Assembly (NCBI RefSeq): GCF_008801815.1
Contig: NZ_VZOX01000001.1
From: Edwardsiella anguillarum
GTDB lineage: Bacteria; Pseudomonadota; Gammaproteobacteria; Enterobacterales; Enterobacteriaceae
Length of the DNA stretch: 64,000 bases
Direction: 5' to 3' (one strand)
Numbering within the stretch: position 1 is the first letter of the stretch; every line of letters begins with the position of its first letter. Positions 8,702 to 17,428 of the stretch are shown one piece after another. The position numbers were made by a program, and so were the translations under genes. The notes under the pieces were generated by a model. The model searched no databases. It saw only the letters and a program-made list of their open reading frames with translations, and was not told the DNA's origin.

Positions 8702-9340
8702 ATGAATATAAGTTCATTCACTAGCGATAAAAAAATTGCTTTTTTTTGCAAAAACCAACTATTAGATTTATCTATTACTGAGCTGATTCGCTCAATATCT
8801 ACGATGAGCATTGAACATATTGATATAGAAAACATAGGAGATATAGAAAGTAAAATTGTTAACTACATAGGGATCATATATGCCGTTGGCAACGAGGATT
8901 TATCCATTTCATTATTAAATGCAATAAAATCAATCAGTGAAAAATCCATTTGCAAGCAGCTCATCATCACATCATTACTGGATGGTGTTTTCTCTAAATT
9001 TAATATGACATCATCAATCCCACTATCCAGTACACTGGAAGAAATAAAACAAGCAATATCACTAATATTTGAGATGGATGAAAAAATTGATAACTACACA
9101 CTTGAGAAGAAAATAAAGATATCAGAAGATAATATTGCCATGTTAAGAATGATGGCCAATGGTACTAGCGTAAAAGAGGTGTCTATTATATGCCGTAAAT
9201 CAAAGAATGCGATATACCGATGCCAAAATAAGATTATTCATATGATTGGAATAAAAAATAAGCAAGAGAGATCCATTCTCTTATCTAATTATAATCACCT
9301 CATTTCGGCATTGCTCGCCATCAACAAAACAACCAGTTAA
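8702..9340 (+). CDS. LuxR-type HTH transcriptional regulator
   Basis: 212 residues from the ATG at 8702, which follows GGAG at 8692; the frame could begin at 8666 but without a ribosome site. The C-terminal third (about residues 140-200) is a LuxR/FixJ helix-turn-helix: ISEDNIAMLRMMANGTSVKE, then a SKNAIYRCQNKI recognition helix and a linked tail. The N-terminal part has no phospho-acceptor pattern I can recognise, so it may be a degenerate receiver domain as in other fimbrial regulators. Strongly AT-rich codon use marks it as acquired with the pilus cluster. It is divergent from the pilus operon, which suggests it controls pilin transcription, probably through the repeat array between them. 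Confidence 0.75.
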   Translation: MNISSFTSDKKIAFFCKNQLLDLSITELIRSISTMSIEHIDIENIGDIESKIVNYIGIIYAVGNEDLSISLLNAIKSISEKSICKQLIITSLLDGVFSKFNMTSSIPLSSTLEEIKQAISLIFEMDEKIDNYTLEKKIKISEDNIAMLRMMANGTSVKEVSIICRKSKNAIYRCQNKIIHMIGIKNKQERSILLSNYNHLISALLAINKTTS

Positions 9341-9981
9341 GATCTCACGCCCCCATAATCAACACGAAGAAACATACTGATAGCACGACCATTTCTATCT
9401 ATTTTTTGACAATTATAGCGTCAACGCATCTCGATATGAGAGCAAACCTTGATTTACAATCGTGGTTATATATAGTTTGTATATTCGATGACGTAACTTA
9501 TATCTCTCTTAATTATATCCACATTATTATTCAAGCACATTGTCACTCAAACAATTTCCTTCTCCTACGAGAAAAATCTTGGAAGAAGGAGATTGCTCCT
9601 CAGCCAAGCAGATCATGGCAATCCCATTATAACTATTTGTTATATACATGCAAAATAATAGATATTTAATATACCAATAAGCGTGTAACATAATGAAAAT
9701 TAATGTAACTTAATGTAAACCAAGCTACGCTTTGAAAGCGTCACGATGCATACGATCACCTCATTGATAGCGTATAGAATGAGAATCACCTGAAAAAACG
9801 CTTCTAAAAAATAATTTATTTTTATATTGACAATGAAAAAATAATATTTTCATGTATAATACAATTACATCTATTTTGCGGATGTATGTCTTTATAGTGC
9901 CATAATAATTTTTATCACGATCAAAAAATATCAATCACTTACAAGTGATCTTACTCTCTCGCCACCAGAGCACATGACTAT
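9341..9981. other. AT-rich intergenic region before the LysR-type gene
   Basis: 641 bp without a convincing gene; the 87-codon frame at 9406-9669 has no ribosome site or recognisable product. It holds a head-to-tail repeat TTAATGTAA(C/A) at 9700-9719. TTGACA at 9827 and TATAAT at 9855 are good boxes but 22 bases apart, too far for one standard promoter; the TATAAT alone, 120 bp before the LysR start, is the likelier element. Confidence 0.4.
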
Positions 9982-10908
9982 ATGTTTAGAAATACATTTC
10001 CAAAAGCGATAAAGTATGACAGCAACCTACTGATAACTCTATATTTATTGCTAAAGCTAAAGCGCGTGCAAAGCGTTGCTGATGAGCTCTGCATTAGCCA
10101 ATCTGCTGTAAGCCAGAAACTCTCTCGGCTGAGAGAGATTTTTAACGATCAGCTTCTGGTGAGAAGCAAAAACAGTATGGTGTTAACTTCGTTTGGCGAT
10201 GAGTTATTGCCAAAACTGGAAGGCGTAATTACTCACATAGAAAATATTTATAACATTATTGACATTTATTCTGATGACATTAGACCTAGCAAAAACATAT
10301 ATACCATCTGCATTAACTCAGATGTCTATGTCGCAGAACTTATTGAATTACTAAACAAAATCAAGCAAGACCTCAACATAAGTGATGATGTATCATTTAA
10401 AATAATGTCAAGAAACGCTAACTTGATGCAGGATCTCCTCTCTGGAAAAATAGATTTTTTCATTGGGCATCTCAGTGATACGCCTAATAGCATAAAATCG
10501 TTAGATATGCGCCAGCATACCTTCTCCTTTGCAGTGAGAAAAGGCCATCCTCTTGCAGGTGTACATACAACCGGTGAGGCGTTAGGTCAATTCAAGTATA
10601 TCGAGCTAATAGAACGTCCGGCAGCCCTATCTATCGCATACAATGATAAGTTTGGAAAGATACCAGGGTTATCATCATCAACCTTCTGCACTCAGTCTAT
10701 TCGGGCTATCGTAGATATTTTAGAAACAAGCGACAGTTTTGCCTACCTAAGCGATACCATTATAACAAAATTTAACCTTCTTAGCGTAGAGATAACCAAT
10801 AGTGATATATCCCTGCAAAGCAAATTATACTGGCATGAGTTAATGGATAACGATACGTTTCATCGTTATATCAGGGAGGCATTAATTGATAAATTCAAAG
10901 AATCATGA
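9982..10908 (+). CDS. LysR-family transcriptional regulator
   Basis: 308 residues, typical LysR length. Residues about 20-78 form the winged helix-turn-helix (SVADELCISQSAVSQKLSRL, then LREIFNDQLLVRSKN, the standard LysR signature). The remainder fits the two-lobed effector-binding domain, with an internal FIGHLSD segment. No effector can be named. The gene stands alone between the LuxR-type regulator and an IS remnant, is AT-rich like the pilus island, and has no strong ribosome site. The upstream 640-bp non-coding region suggests complex control. It may act on the pilus or the downstream glycosyltransferases; this is not shown by the sequence. Confidence 0.88.
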   Translation: MFRNTFPKAIKYDSNLLITLYLLLKLKRVQSVADELCISQSAVSQKLSRLREIFNDQLLVRSKNSMVLTSFGDELLPKLEGVITHIENIYNIIDIYSDDIRPSKNIYTICINSDVYVAELIELLNKIKQDLNISDDVSFKIMSRNANLMQDLLSGKIDFFIGHLSDTPNSIKSLDMRQHTFSFAVRKGHPLAGVHTTGEALGQFKYIELIERPAALSIAYNDKFGKIPGLSSSTFCTQSIRAIVDILETSDSFAYLSDTIITKFNLLSVEITNSDISLQSKLYWHELMDNDTFHRYIREALIDKFKES

Positions 10909-11064
10909 CAAACAGCAAAAGGCGCAGTCATGCCATATTATATCAGTGTCATTTTAATAAAGTAGTGAACGGCCATCATGTTGGTTACCCTGCCCCAAAA
11001 TCCTGTTCCGTTCAGAAACAGAATGCCGGCATGATAAACGCTCCCCTGAACGGAGGTGGTGCCA

Positions 11065-11338
11065 ATGAAAAAGCCACGATTCACCGAAGAGCAGATTATC
11101 TTTGCCCTGAAGCAGGAAGCAGGCTGAGCTGGGTTCGTCCACGCCGGGTGTCTGCCGCAAGCTGGATATCTCCGACGCCACTTTTTACACATGGCGAAAG
11201 AAATACGATGGAATTTCCCCTTCTGAACTCAGACAGATGCGACAGTTGAAAGCGGAAAATCTGCGGCTGAAGAGGCTAGTTGCCGATCTCAGCCGCGACA
11301 AGGCGATGCTGCAGGACGTATTGGCAAAAAAGCGCTGA
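11065..11338 (+). pseudogene. IS3-family transposase OrfA remnant
   Basis: ATG at 11065 begins MKKPRFTEEQIIFALKQEAG then stops (TGA); the family sequence resumes in another frame as STPGVCRKLDISDATFYTW, and continues through a leucine-rich coiled segment (QMRQLKAENLRLKRLV) to LAKKR and a stop at 11336. The helix-turn-helix and leucine-zipper parts of OrfA are both recognisable, so a single frameshift near 11125 has inactivated it. Confidence 0.8.
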
Positions 11339-11802
11339 CGCTGGCACCGTTGCGCGAATGAAGCCGGGATTTATAGGCCCGTTATGGCGCTAGCGAAAGA
11401 GCGGTCTGTTTTGCACTGCGGGTTAATCGCCGTTCGTTCAGGTATCTTTTCGTTGCTGCCGATGACAGCGCACTGCACCCGTGTATTCGGGAGATCAGCG
11501 AAGTGCGAATTCACTACGGATATCGCCGGGTACACGTGATGCTCCGGCGTGAAGGGTAGCGCGCACATCTACCGCCCCGACGGTGAGCAGGGGCTCTCAA
11601 GCAGCCACGCCGCAATAAATCTGCCCAGCGGCGGCACGCTGCGGCCTAAGGGCCGGCCTCCAAACTTACGTCTGGGGCATGAATTTTGTCTCTGATGCGT
11701 TGTTTGACGGAGGGCGACTGCGCCGGCTGACGGCTATCGACCGTTACACCCGCGAATGCCTGAAAATATGCGCGAGACAGAATCTGCGTTCGACAGAAAT
11801 AG

Positions 11803-11906
11803 CTGGAATACTGGAATACTGGAATACTGGGATGCTGGAATACTGGGATGCTGGGATGCTGGGATGCTGGGATGCTGGGATGCTGGGATGCTGGGATGCT
11901 GGGATG
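11803..11906 (+). repeat. Octamer tandem array 1 (13 units)
   Basis: Thirteen contiguous 8-bp units: CTGGAATA (units 1-3 and 5) and CTGGGATG (units 4 and 6-13), followed by a partial CTGA. The array lies within the orfB remnant, between the blocks around the first and second catalytic Asp. In one frame it encodes an 8-residue period (GMLGCWDA). The homogenised right half and mixed left half suggest expansion by slippage from a seed. Confidence 0.95.
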
Positions 11907-12080
11907 CTGAGCAGCATAGCGTTCAGGCGTCTTTGACCGCAGTTGCTGAAAACCGATAGTGGCTCTGAATTTACAGAGAAAATACTGGATAGGCGGGTGT
12001 ATGAAAGCGGGATTAGGATCGACTTCTCACGCCCGAGAACGGCGACGGACAACGCGGCGGTGGACACCTTAAGCGACAGG

Positions 12081-12232
12081 TAGGTCAGTAGGTCAGTAGG
12101 TCAATAGGTCAGTAGGTCAGTAGGTCAGTAGGTCAGTAGGTCAGTAGGTCAGTAGGTCAGTAGGTCAGTAGGTCAGTAGGTCAGTAGGTCAGTAGGTCAG
12201 TAGGTCAGTAGGTCAGTAGGTCAGTAGGTCAG
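12081..12232 (+). repeat. Octamer tandem array 2 (19 units)
   Basis: Nineteen contiguous 8-bp units TAGGTCAG; only unit 3 differs (TAGGTCAA). It is flanked by transposase-coding sequence (SDR before, NYLNENEF after). Unit sequence is unrelated to array 1 but the unit length is the same. Near-perfect homogeneity points to recent expansion, so copy number is likely to vary between strains. Confidence 0.95.
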
Positions 12233-12414
12233 TAGATTGACAGAACTACCTGAATGAGAACGAGTTCATCTCCCTGGAGGAGGCTCGGTGCAAAATCGAG
12301 GCCTGGCATACACGATAACCAGAAGCGTCCCCATTCTGCACAGGGCAGGATGATCCCGCCGAATTTGCTGAAAAATCTGCCGCTTGCCAGAATATACAGC
12401 CAGAATGAGGCGAG

Positions 12415-12490
12415 TTATTCCTGATTACGACTGGAGCATATTCGGGGTCGGGATCAGAGGTCGCTTATTCCTAATTATGAATGGATCACA
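12415..12490 (+). repeat. Imperfect 26-bp direct repeat, 50 bp apart
   Basis: Copies at 12415-12440 and 12465-12490 match at 21 of 26 positions, both starting TTATTCCT. They lie just outside the IS remnant and may be old duplicated ends or target-flank sequence. No function is evident. Confidence 0.5.
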
Positions 12491-12586
12491 TGCGGGTAGC
12501 GGGCCAAGACCCGGCTCCCTATCGAACAAACACACGCCTCTCGGTGAGTAAAAATCAATCGTATGATAAAACCCTGGATTTAATTT

Positions 12587-12601
12587 GATACAAAATGTAT
12601 C
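12587..12601. promoter_or_regulatory. 15-bp palindrome upstream of the first GT25 gene
   Basis: GATACA-AAA-TGTATC is a perfect 6-bp dyad 33 bp before the glycosyltransferase start, within AT-rich DNA. It could be an operator; no known regulator site was identified. Confidence 0.35.
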
Positions 12602-12634
12602 ATGTGGTATTAAATTTGAAAGACACAACACCCG

Positions 12635-13390
12635 ATGAAAGTATTTATTATAAATTTAAAAAGAGATCTTCAGAAGAAGCACGAAATAATAAGTGAGTGC
12701 AACAGATTAAACATTAGCCATGAGATTGTCGAGGCGGTCTCCGGCATCGATCTCAACGCAGCAGAGATCGATCGTTTAATTGACAAAGACGCTCAAATAT
12801 ATTTAACCAAAGGTGAGATAGGTTGTTCCCTTAGCCACCTGCGGATATATCAAAAAATAATAACAGAAGACCTACCATACGCGTTAATTCTCGAAGATGA
12901 TGCCATTTTACATGATGATCTTAATGAGGTTATTCACGCCATCGAAAACATTATAGATAAAGAAAACAGCCATGCATACCTGCTATATAAAACGAGCTGC
13001 GTATACAGAAACAAAAAAATAAAGCTATCTAAAAAATATAGCCTTTATGAATCTAATATTCCAACATGTACCCATGGCTATGTGGTTACCAACAAAACCG
13101 CACGCCTCATTACAGCAATCAATACCCCGGTTCGCTTCGAAGCGGATGCCTGGCGTAATTTTTATTACGAAAAAAACATTCGGCCATACTCACTGAATAT
13201 TAATTTAGTTGACTCAAGAGATCAGTCCAAAGAAAACTCGACAATAGAGAAGGAGCGACTGTCTCGTACGCCAATACAGATCAGGTTAAGGGAACGTATT
13301 GACCGAAAAAATTCGTTGGTGAAATTTTATCACAAGATCTGCCGGCGACCATTTCTAAAAAAAATGAGGCAGAATAATAACATTCTATAA
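12635..13390 (+). CDS. Glycosyltransferase family 25 (LPS/LOS biosynthesis)
   Basis: 251 residues with the family-25 pattern: N-terminal FIINLKRD, the GEIGCSLSHLRIY block (60-72) and LILEDDA (84-90) carrying the acidic metal/nucleotide-sugar motif, then CTHGYVVT and FEADAWRN. Family members add galactose or glucose to lipooligosaccharide at the cytoplasmic face. A basic C-terminal tail (RPFLKKMRQ) could associate with the membrane. AT-rich; the ribosome site is weak. It is followed 560 bp later by a clear paralogue, and both lie beside an IS remnant rather than in a recognisable LPS locus. The acceptor sugar cannot be predicted. Confidence 0.88.
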   Translation: MKVFIINLKRDLQKKHEIISECNRLNISHEIVEAVSGIDLNAAEIDRLIDKDAQIYLTKGEIGCSLSHLRIYQKIITEDLPYALILEDDAILHDDLNEVIHAIENIIDKENSHAYLLYKTSCVYRNKKIKLSKKYSLYESNIPTCTHGYVVTNKTARLITAINTPVRFEADAWRNFYYEKNIRPYSLNINLVDSRDQSKENSTIEKERLSRTPIQIRLRERIDRKNSLVKFYHKICRRPFLKKMRQNNNIL

Positions 13391-13950
13391 GCGCCACCGT
13401 TTAGCGTAGCCATCCCGTTAGGCTGTTCACTTTTTCAGTCGTCAGCGAGCGCTCAGATAAATGCACAGGGTGCTCGCTGTTGTCCTGAGTCAGCCGATTA
13501 CCTGCGCGCTCTTAAAATTGGCCTCGCCAACGCGCCAGATAAACCCGATGACGGATAACGCTCCAGAATATCGCGGGCTGCCGCGCCTCCTCTCAAGGTT
13601 ACCCTGCATTAGCCGCGGTATCTCCCAAAATAGCTATCGAGTCCTTATTGCATTTTTACGCGGCAATAGCGCTAAGCCAGAGCCCCCTAGAGAAAGCGCA
13701 GGAGAGGGATACCTCTGCCGCGTCTTCAAGACACATCGCCTCCCTCTAGTTAAAAACCATGCATCCATTTCAGCTGCGATTATCACGGCTATATACTACT
13801 TACATTAGCATTTAATGTGATTAAAAATAATATATTAGATTTTTTAAAATAAAAAAGTCAATAGTCGTCATTATGGTAGCAGTAAATACAAAGCCAACGT
13901 TTAAACATAGAGACATTCCAGCGCTATAAAAACATTTGACAGGGGTTAGT
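13391..13950. other. Intergenic region between the paralogous GT25 genes
   Basis: 560 bp. The first 400 bp are richer in GC than the flanking genes, the last 150 bp are AT-rich. A 115-codon frame at 13461-13808 has no ribosome site and resembles nothing I know. It may be a relic of an insertion between duplicated genes. No promoter or terminator was clear. Confidence 0.35.
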
Positions 13951-14691
13951 ATGCGGGTATTTATTATAAATTTAAAGAGTGATATTCAAAAAAAGAATGA
14001 AATCATTCAGCAATGCAAACGACTCAAGATTAAATTTGAAATAATTGACGCCGTATGCGGCATAAATTTAACCGATAGCGATCTGGATAGCCTTATCAAC
14101 ACCGATGCACGTTACTACTTAAGCCGTGGCGAGATGGGCTGTGCACTCAGTCATAACGCCCTCTATCGACGGATCATCGCGGAGCAACTCCCTTTTGCAC
14201 TCATTCTTGAAGATGATGCTATCCTGCACAACGATACAGTCCATGTGATTGCGTTGATAGAAAAGAGGATAAGTAAAGAAGATAATATCGCACTATTGCT
14301 ATATAAAACTAAATTTATTTATAAAAATAAAATGATAGCGTTGTCTGATGACTATATTTTTTATGAATCCAATGCCCCAACGCTGACGCATGGCTATGTG
14401 ATAACCAATAAGGCGGCGCGCACTCTGCTTACCCTCAACGCCCCTGTCAGGGTAGAGGCCGATGCCTGGCGCTATTTCTACTTCTCGCGCTTTGTTCGTA
14501 CTTACTCCCTTAATACTGATCTCATCCTCTCCCATGACGTGGACAAACAGACGTCAACGATAGAAAAGGAGCGACGGCTCAAGAGCGATGCACAAAAGCA
14601 AAAAAGGAAAAGCCTTGATAGCAAAAAATCAGTGATCAAAATATACCATAGACTAATTAGGCGGATATTTTTAAAAAAAGTGAAAGGTTAG
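13951..14691 (+). CDS. Glycosyltransferase family 25 (paralogue)
   Basis: 246 residues from the ATG at 13951, which follows AGGGGT with 5-base spacing; a start at 13936 has no such site. It shares blocks with the preceding paralogue along the whole length: FIINLK, GEMGCALSH, FALILEDDAILH, THGYVITNKAAR, VEADAWR and STIEKER. The acidic EDDA motif is intact, so both copies look functional, with divergence in the acceptor-side segments. Likely function is hexose transfer in lipooligosaccharide assembly. A short GC-rich gap separates it from rimO, where the core genome begins. Confidence 0.88.
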   Translation: MRVFIINLKSDIQKKNEIIQQCKRLKIKFEIIDAVCGINLTDSDLDSLINTDARYYLSRGEMGCALSHNALYRRIIAEQLPFALILEDDAILHNDTVHVIALIEKRISKEDNIALLLYKTKFIYKNKMIALSDDYIFYESNAPTLTHGYVITNKAARTLLTLNAPVRVEADAWRYFYFSRFVRTYSLNTDLILSHDVDKQTSTIEKERRLKSDAQKQKRKSLDSKKSVIKIYHRLIRRIFLKKVKG

Positions 14692-14876
14692 CTCTCCTAG
14701 ACGTTATCTGCGTGGGAGAGACGGCGCTCGGCTACAGCGCGCCGCGTCCCGCGGAAACGCACGCTGAAGCAGGAAAAGCGCTCGACGCCCCCCCGAATAA
14801 ATAGCGGTACAATTTCAGCGCAGAGCGCTGTAAAATCCCTGCCCTATCATAACCAGACACGATGAATTTTTACGCT

Positions 14877-16202
14877 ATGAGCAATCAATCCCGCCAACCG
14901 ACAATCGGTTTCGTCTCCCTCGGCTGCCCGAAAAACCTGGTCGACTCCGAGCGCATCCTGACCGAGCTGCGCACCGAAGGCTACCTGGTGGTGCCTACCT
15001 ATGAAGACGCCGATCTGGTGATCGTTAACACCTGCGGCTTTATCGACAGCGCGGTACAGGAGTCTCTGGAGGCCATCGGCGAAGCGCTGCATGAAAACGG
15101 GAAGGTCATCGTGACTGGCTGCCTGGGCGCCAAAGAGAACCAGATCCGGGAAGTCCACCCCAAGGTGCTGGAGATCTCCGGGCCGCACAGCTATGAGCAG
15201 GTGCTACACCACGTGCACAAATACGTGGCCAAGCCGCAGCACAACCCTTTCACCAGCCTGGTGCCGGAGCAGGGCGTCAAGCTAACGCCCAAGCATTTCG
15301 CCTACCTGAAAATCTCGGAGGGCTGTAACCACCGCTGTGCGTTCTGCATTATCCCTTCCCTGCGCGGCGAGCTGGAAAGCCGACCAATCGGCTCGGTGCT
15401 GGACGAAGCCAAGCGTCTGGCCGACTCCGGCGTCCGTGAGCTGCTGGTCATCTCGCAGGATACCTCCGCCTACGGCGCGGATATCCAGCACCGCACCGGC
15501 TTTTGGAACGGTCAGCCGGTCAAAACCAGCATGCTCAGCCTGTGTGAACAGCTGGCGACGCTGGGGATCTGGATCCGCCTGCACTATGTTTACCCCTATC
15601 CGCACGTGGATGACGTTATCCCGCTGATGGCGCAGGGTAAGCTGCTGCCCTATCTGGATATCCCGCTGCAGCACGCCAGTCCGCGCATTCTGAAGCTGAT
15701 GAAGCGCCCCGGCGCCGTTGAGCGTACGCTGGAGCGGATCAAGCGCTGGCGCGAGATCTGCCCGCAGCTGACCCTGCGTTCGACCTTTATCGTCGGCTTC
15801 CCCGGCGAGACGGAGGAGGATTTCCAGATGCTGCTGGACTTCCTGCGCGAGGCACGCCTGGATCGCGTTGGCTGCTTCCAATACAGTCCGGTTGAAGGCG
15901 CCGCCGCCAACGAACTGCCCGACCAGATCCCTGACGAGATCAAGCTGGCGCGTTTCGATCGCTTTATGCAGCTGCAGCAGCAGATCTCCGCCGAGCGTCT
16001 GCAGGAGAAAGTGGGGCTGACGCTGCCGGTGATCATCGATGAGGTTGACGAGGAAGGCGCCATTGGCCGCAGCATGGCCGATGCGCCGGAGATCGACGGT
16101 GTGGTATACCTGAACGGGGAGCGAGGGGTCAAACCGGGCGATATCGTCAGCGTAACCATTGAAAATGCCGACGAATACGATATGTGGGGATCTCTGGCCT
16201 GA
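14877..16202 (+). CDS. rimO: Ribosomal protein S12 methylthiotransferase RimO
   Basis: 441 residues from the ATG at 14877, the length of the E. coli protein; an in-frame ATG at 14862 would add five residues. RimO is a radical-SAM enzyme that adds a methylthio group to an aspartate of ribosomal protein S12. The N-terminal MTTase domain has GFVSLGCPKN and NTCGF and VTGCLG Cys residues (first Fe-S cluster); the radical SAM core has GCNHRCAFCIIP (second cluster); a C-terminal TRAM domain ends the protein. It is the first core gene after the accessory region and is followed by its own terminator. Confidence 0.97.
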   Translation: MSNQSRQPTIGFVSLGCPKNLVDSERILTELRTEGYLVVPTYEDADLVIVNTCGFIDSAVQESLEAIGEALHENGKVIVTGCLGAKENQIREVHPKVLEISGPHSYEQVLHHVHKYVAKPQHNPFTSLVPEQGVKLTPKHFAYLKISEGCNHRCAFCIIPSLRGELESRPIGSVLDEAKRLADSGVRELLVISQDTSAYGADIQHRTGFWNGQPVKTSMLSLCEQLATLGIWIRLHYVYPYPHVDDVIPLMAQGKLLPYLDIPLQHASPRILKLMKRPGAVERTLERIKRWREICPQLTLRSTFIVGFPGETEEDFQMLLDFLREARLDRVGCFQYSPVEGAAANELPDQIPDEIKLARFDRFMQLQQQISAERLQEKVGLTLPVIIDEVDEEGAIGRSMADAPEIDGVVYLNGERGVKPGDIVSVTIENADEYDMWGSLA

Positions 16203-16211
16203 TGAGGCACG

Positions 16212-16240
16212 GCGCGCCGCCCTGTGCGGCGCGCTTTTCT
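16212..16240 (+). terminator. Rho-independent terminator of rimO
   Basis: GCGCGCCGC and GCGGCGCGC make a perfect 9-bp stem around CCTGT, followed by TTTTCT, ten bases after the rimO stop. Confidence 0.9.
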
Positions 16241-16467
16241 ACGGATAGCTGATCGTAACGTAATTCAACCGGCTGAATAGTAAATAAAATAATCGACATT
16301 CAATAGAAATAGTCGGTTTGTGATACCATTCATACCAACACTCGATTTATACCGATTACTCCCCGTTACCACCGCCGTTTCATCCCCTCTTTTTTACCTG
16401 CCGATACAAAAAAACACCAGCGATAAAATGTGATCATCGTGGGCGCCGCATGTCGACGCCCCGCCGG

Positions 16468-17295
16468 CTAATCAAAGGGCATGATCGTGGGATCGGAATA
16501 GCGGTAAACGAAGCCCAGCTCATGGCTGATACGGGTTCCGTCTATCGCTTTACCCGCTGTCGCATCGTCATCGCTGCGAAACGCCGGCGGCGTCAGGCCG
16601 AGCGCACGCGCCAGCGGCGGGTAAAAGGCCCGGCGAGCCGGATGCTGCGGCGCACACAGATTATAAACGTGGCCGCCCTGAGGCTGCGCCAGCAGCAGCA
16701 TGATCGCAGCGATGGCGTCGTCCCGGTGCAGCAAATTCACCCCTACATTACCGCCCGGCAGATCGGTTTTACCGGCCAGAAAACGTCCCGGATGGCGCCC
16801 TTCACCCACCAGCCCGGCCAGCCGCAGCACATCTACCGAGGTATTGGGCAGATCGTGCAGCCAGCGCTCCAGATCGGTCAGCGCCTGGCCGGCCAGGGTG
16901 TTAGGCTGCAGCGGAGAATCCTCGTTGACCTCGCCGCGCGCGGCGCCGTAGACCGACGTCGAACTCAAAAAGATGATCCGCGCTACGCCGTACGCCAGCG
17001 CGCTGTCGACCAGCTGACGCACCGACTGACGGTAGCCCATCCCCTCATCGTTCCCACAGCTGGCCGGCAGGGTGATCACCAGGGCATCTACGCTCAGCAG
17101 CTGCGCCAGATCCTCGTCGTCGCACTCCAGCTGCGGCGCCAGCCGCAGGGGATAGCACTCCACGCCGCTCATCCGCGCCGCCTCAACCCCATCCGGCGTG
17201 GTCTTGCTGCCCACCACCTGATAACCACGCGCCATCAGCGATAACGCCAGCGGCATTCCTAACCAACCTAACCCTACGATAGCCACTCGCTGCAT
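16468..17295 (-). CDS. yeeZ: NAD(P)-binding epimerase-like protein YeeZ
   Basis: 275 residues from the ATG at 17295, which has an AGGAG site; the frame extends upstream to 17325 without one. Residues 3-15 are a Rossmann nucleotide-binding fingerprint (VAIVGLGWLGMPLA), then an extended short-chain dehydrogenase fold with a Ser-Ser-Thr-SVYG stretch like the catalytic region of sugar epimerases. The substrate is unknown for this family. In E. coli yeeZ lies close to the his operon, and here it lies a few kilobases before it on the opposite strand, which supports the assignment. Confidence 0.9.
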   Translation of the reverse strand: MQRVAIVGLGWLGMPLALSLMARGYQVVGSKTTPDGVEAARMSGVECYPLRLAPQLECDDEDLAQLLSVDALVITLPASCGNDEGMGYRQSVRQLVDSALAYGVARIIFLSSTSVYGAARGEVNEDSPLQPNTLAGQALTDLERWLHDLPNTSVDVLRLAGLVGEGRHPGRFLAGKTDLPGGNVGVNLLHRDDAIAAIMLLLAQPQGGHVYNLCAPQHPARRAFYPPLARALGLTPPAFRSDDDATAGKAIDGTRISHELGFVYRYSDPTIMPFD

Positions 17296-17428
17296 TGCGT
17301 TCTCCTCATCTCGGCTCCGCTTCACCCCGTCGCCGGGTTATCTCTCTCTAAGGCTACGCTGACCGCGGCGGTTATACAATTGTTACTCGCGACGATGAGG
17401 GCGGCACGATACGCCGCCCCCTGCGTAC

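Larger units (their letters stand above)
11339..12318 (+). pseudogene. IS3-family transposase OrfB remnant, interrupted by repeats
   Basis: Fragments of the DDE integrase are found in order: HYGYRRVHVMLRREG then a stop near 11557; WGMNFVSDALFDGGRLRRLT (first catalytic Asp in MDFVSD-like context, here NFVSD) from about 11673; LLKTDSGSEFTEKILD (second Asp region) from 11943 and RIDFSRPRTATDNAAVD; then NYLNENEFISLEEARCKIEA (with the last Glu region) after 12240. An 8-bp array (11803-11906) sits between the first and second blocks and another (12081-12232) before the last. The stop codons and indels show it is not functional. Confidence 0.75.
10988..12349 (+). mobile_element. Decayed IS3-family (IS407-like) insertion sequence
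   Basis: Remains of orfA and orfB of an IS3-family element are seen in order on the plus strand, both broken by frameshifts and stops. Possible terminal inverted repeats are CCCTGCCCC at 10988-10996 and the shortened complement GGGCAGG at 12343-12349; this pairing is tentative. No target duplication was recognised. The element cannot make an intact transposase and is further disrupted by two tandem-repeat arrays. It separates the regulator genes from the glycosyltransferase genes. Confidence 0.75.

Noticed and set aside
9406..9669. 87-codon open frame in the region before the LysR-type gene
   Set aside because: No ribosome site, no recognisable product, biased composition typical of AT-rich non-coding DNA.
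9827..9860. TTGACA and TATAAT pair as a single promoter
   Set aside because: The spacing is 22 bases, well outside the usual 16 to 18.
11744..12067. Repetitive 107-codon minus-strand frame through octamer array 1
   Set aside because: It is generated by the tandem repeat itself (SIPASQHP periods) and lies in a pseudogene.
11803..12232. Possible CRISPR array
   Set aside because: The repeats are contiguous octamers with no spacers between them and no cas genes are nearby.
13461..13808. 115-codon open frame between the glycosyltransferase genes
   Set aside because: No ribosome site, low-complexity basic product and no similarity I can name.
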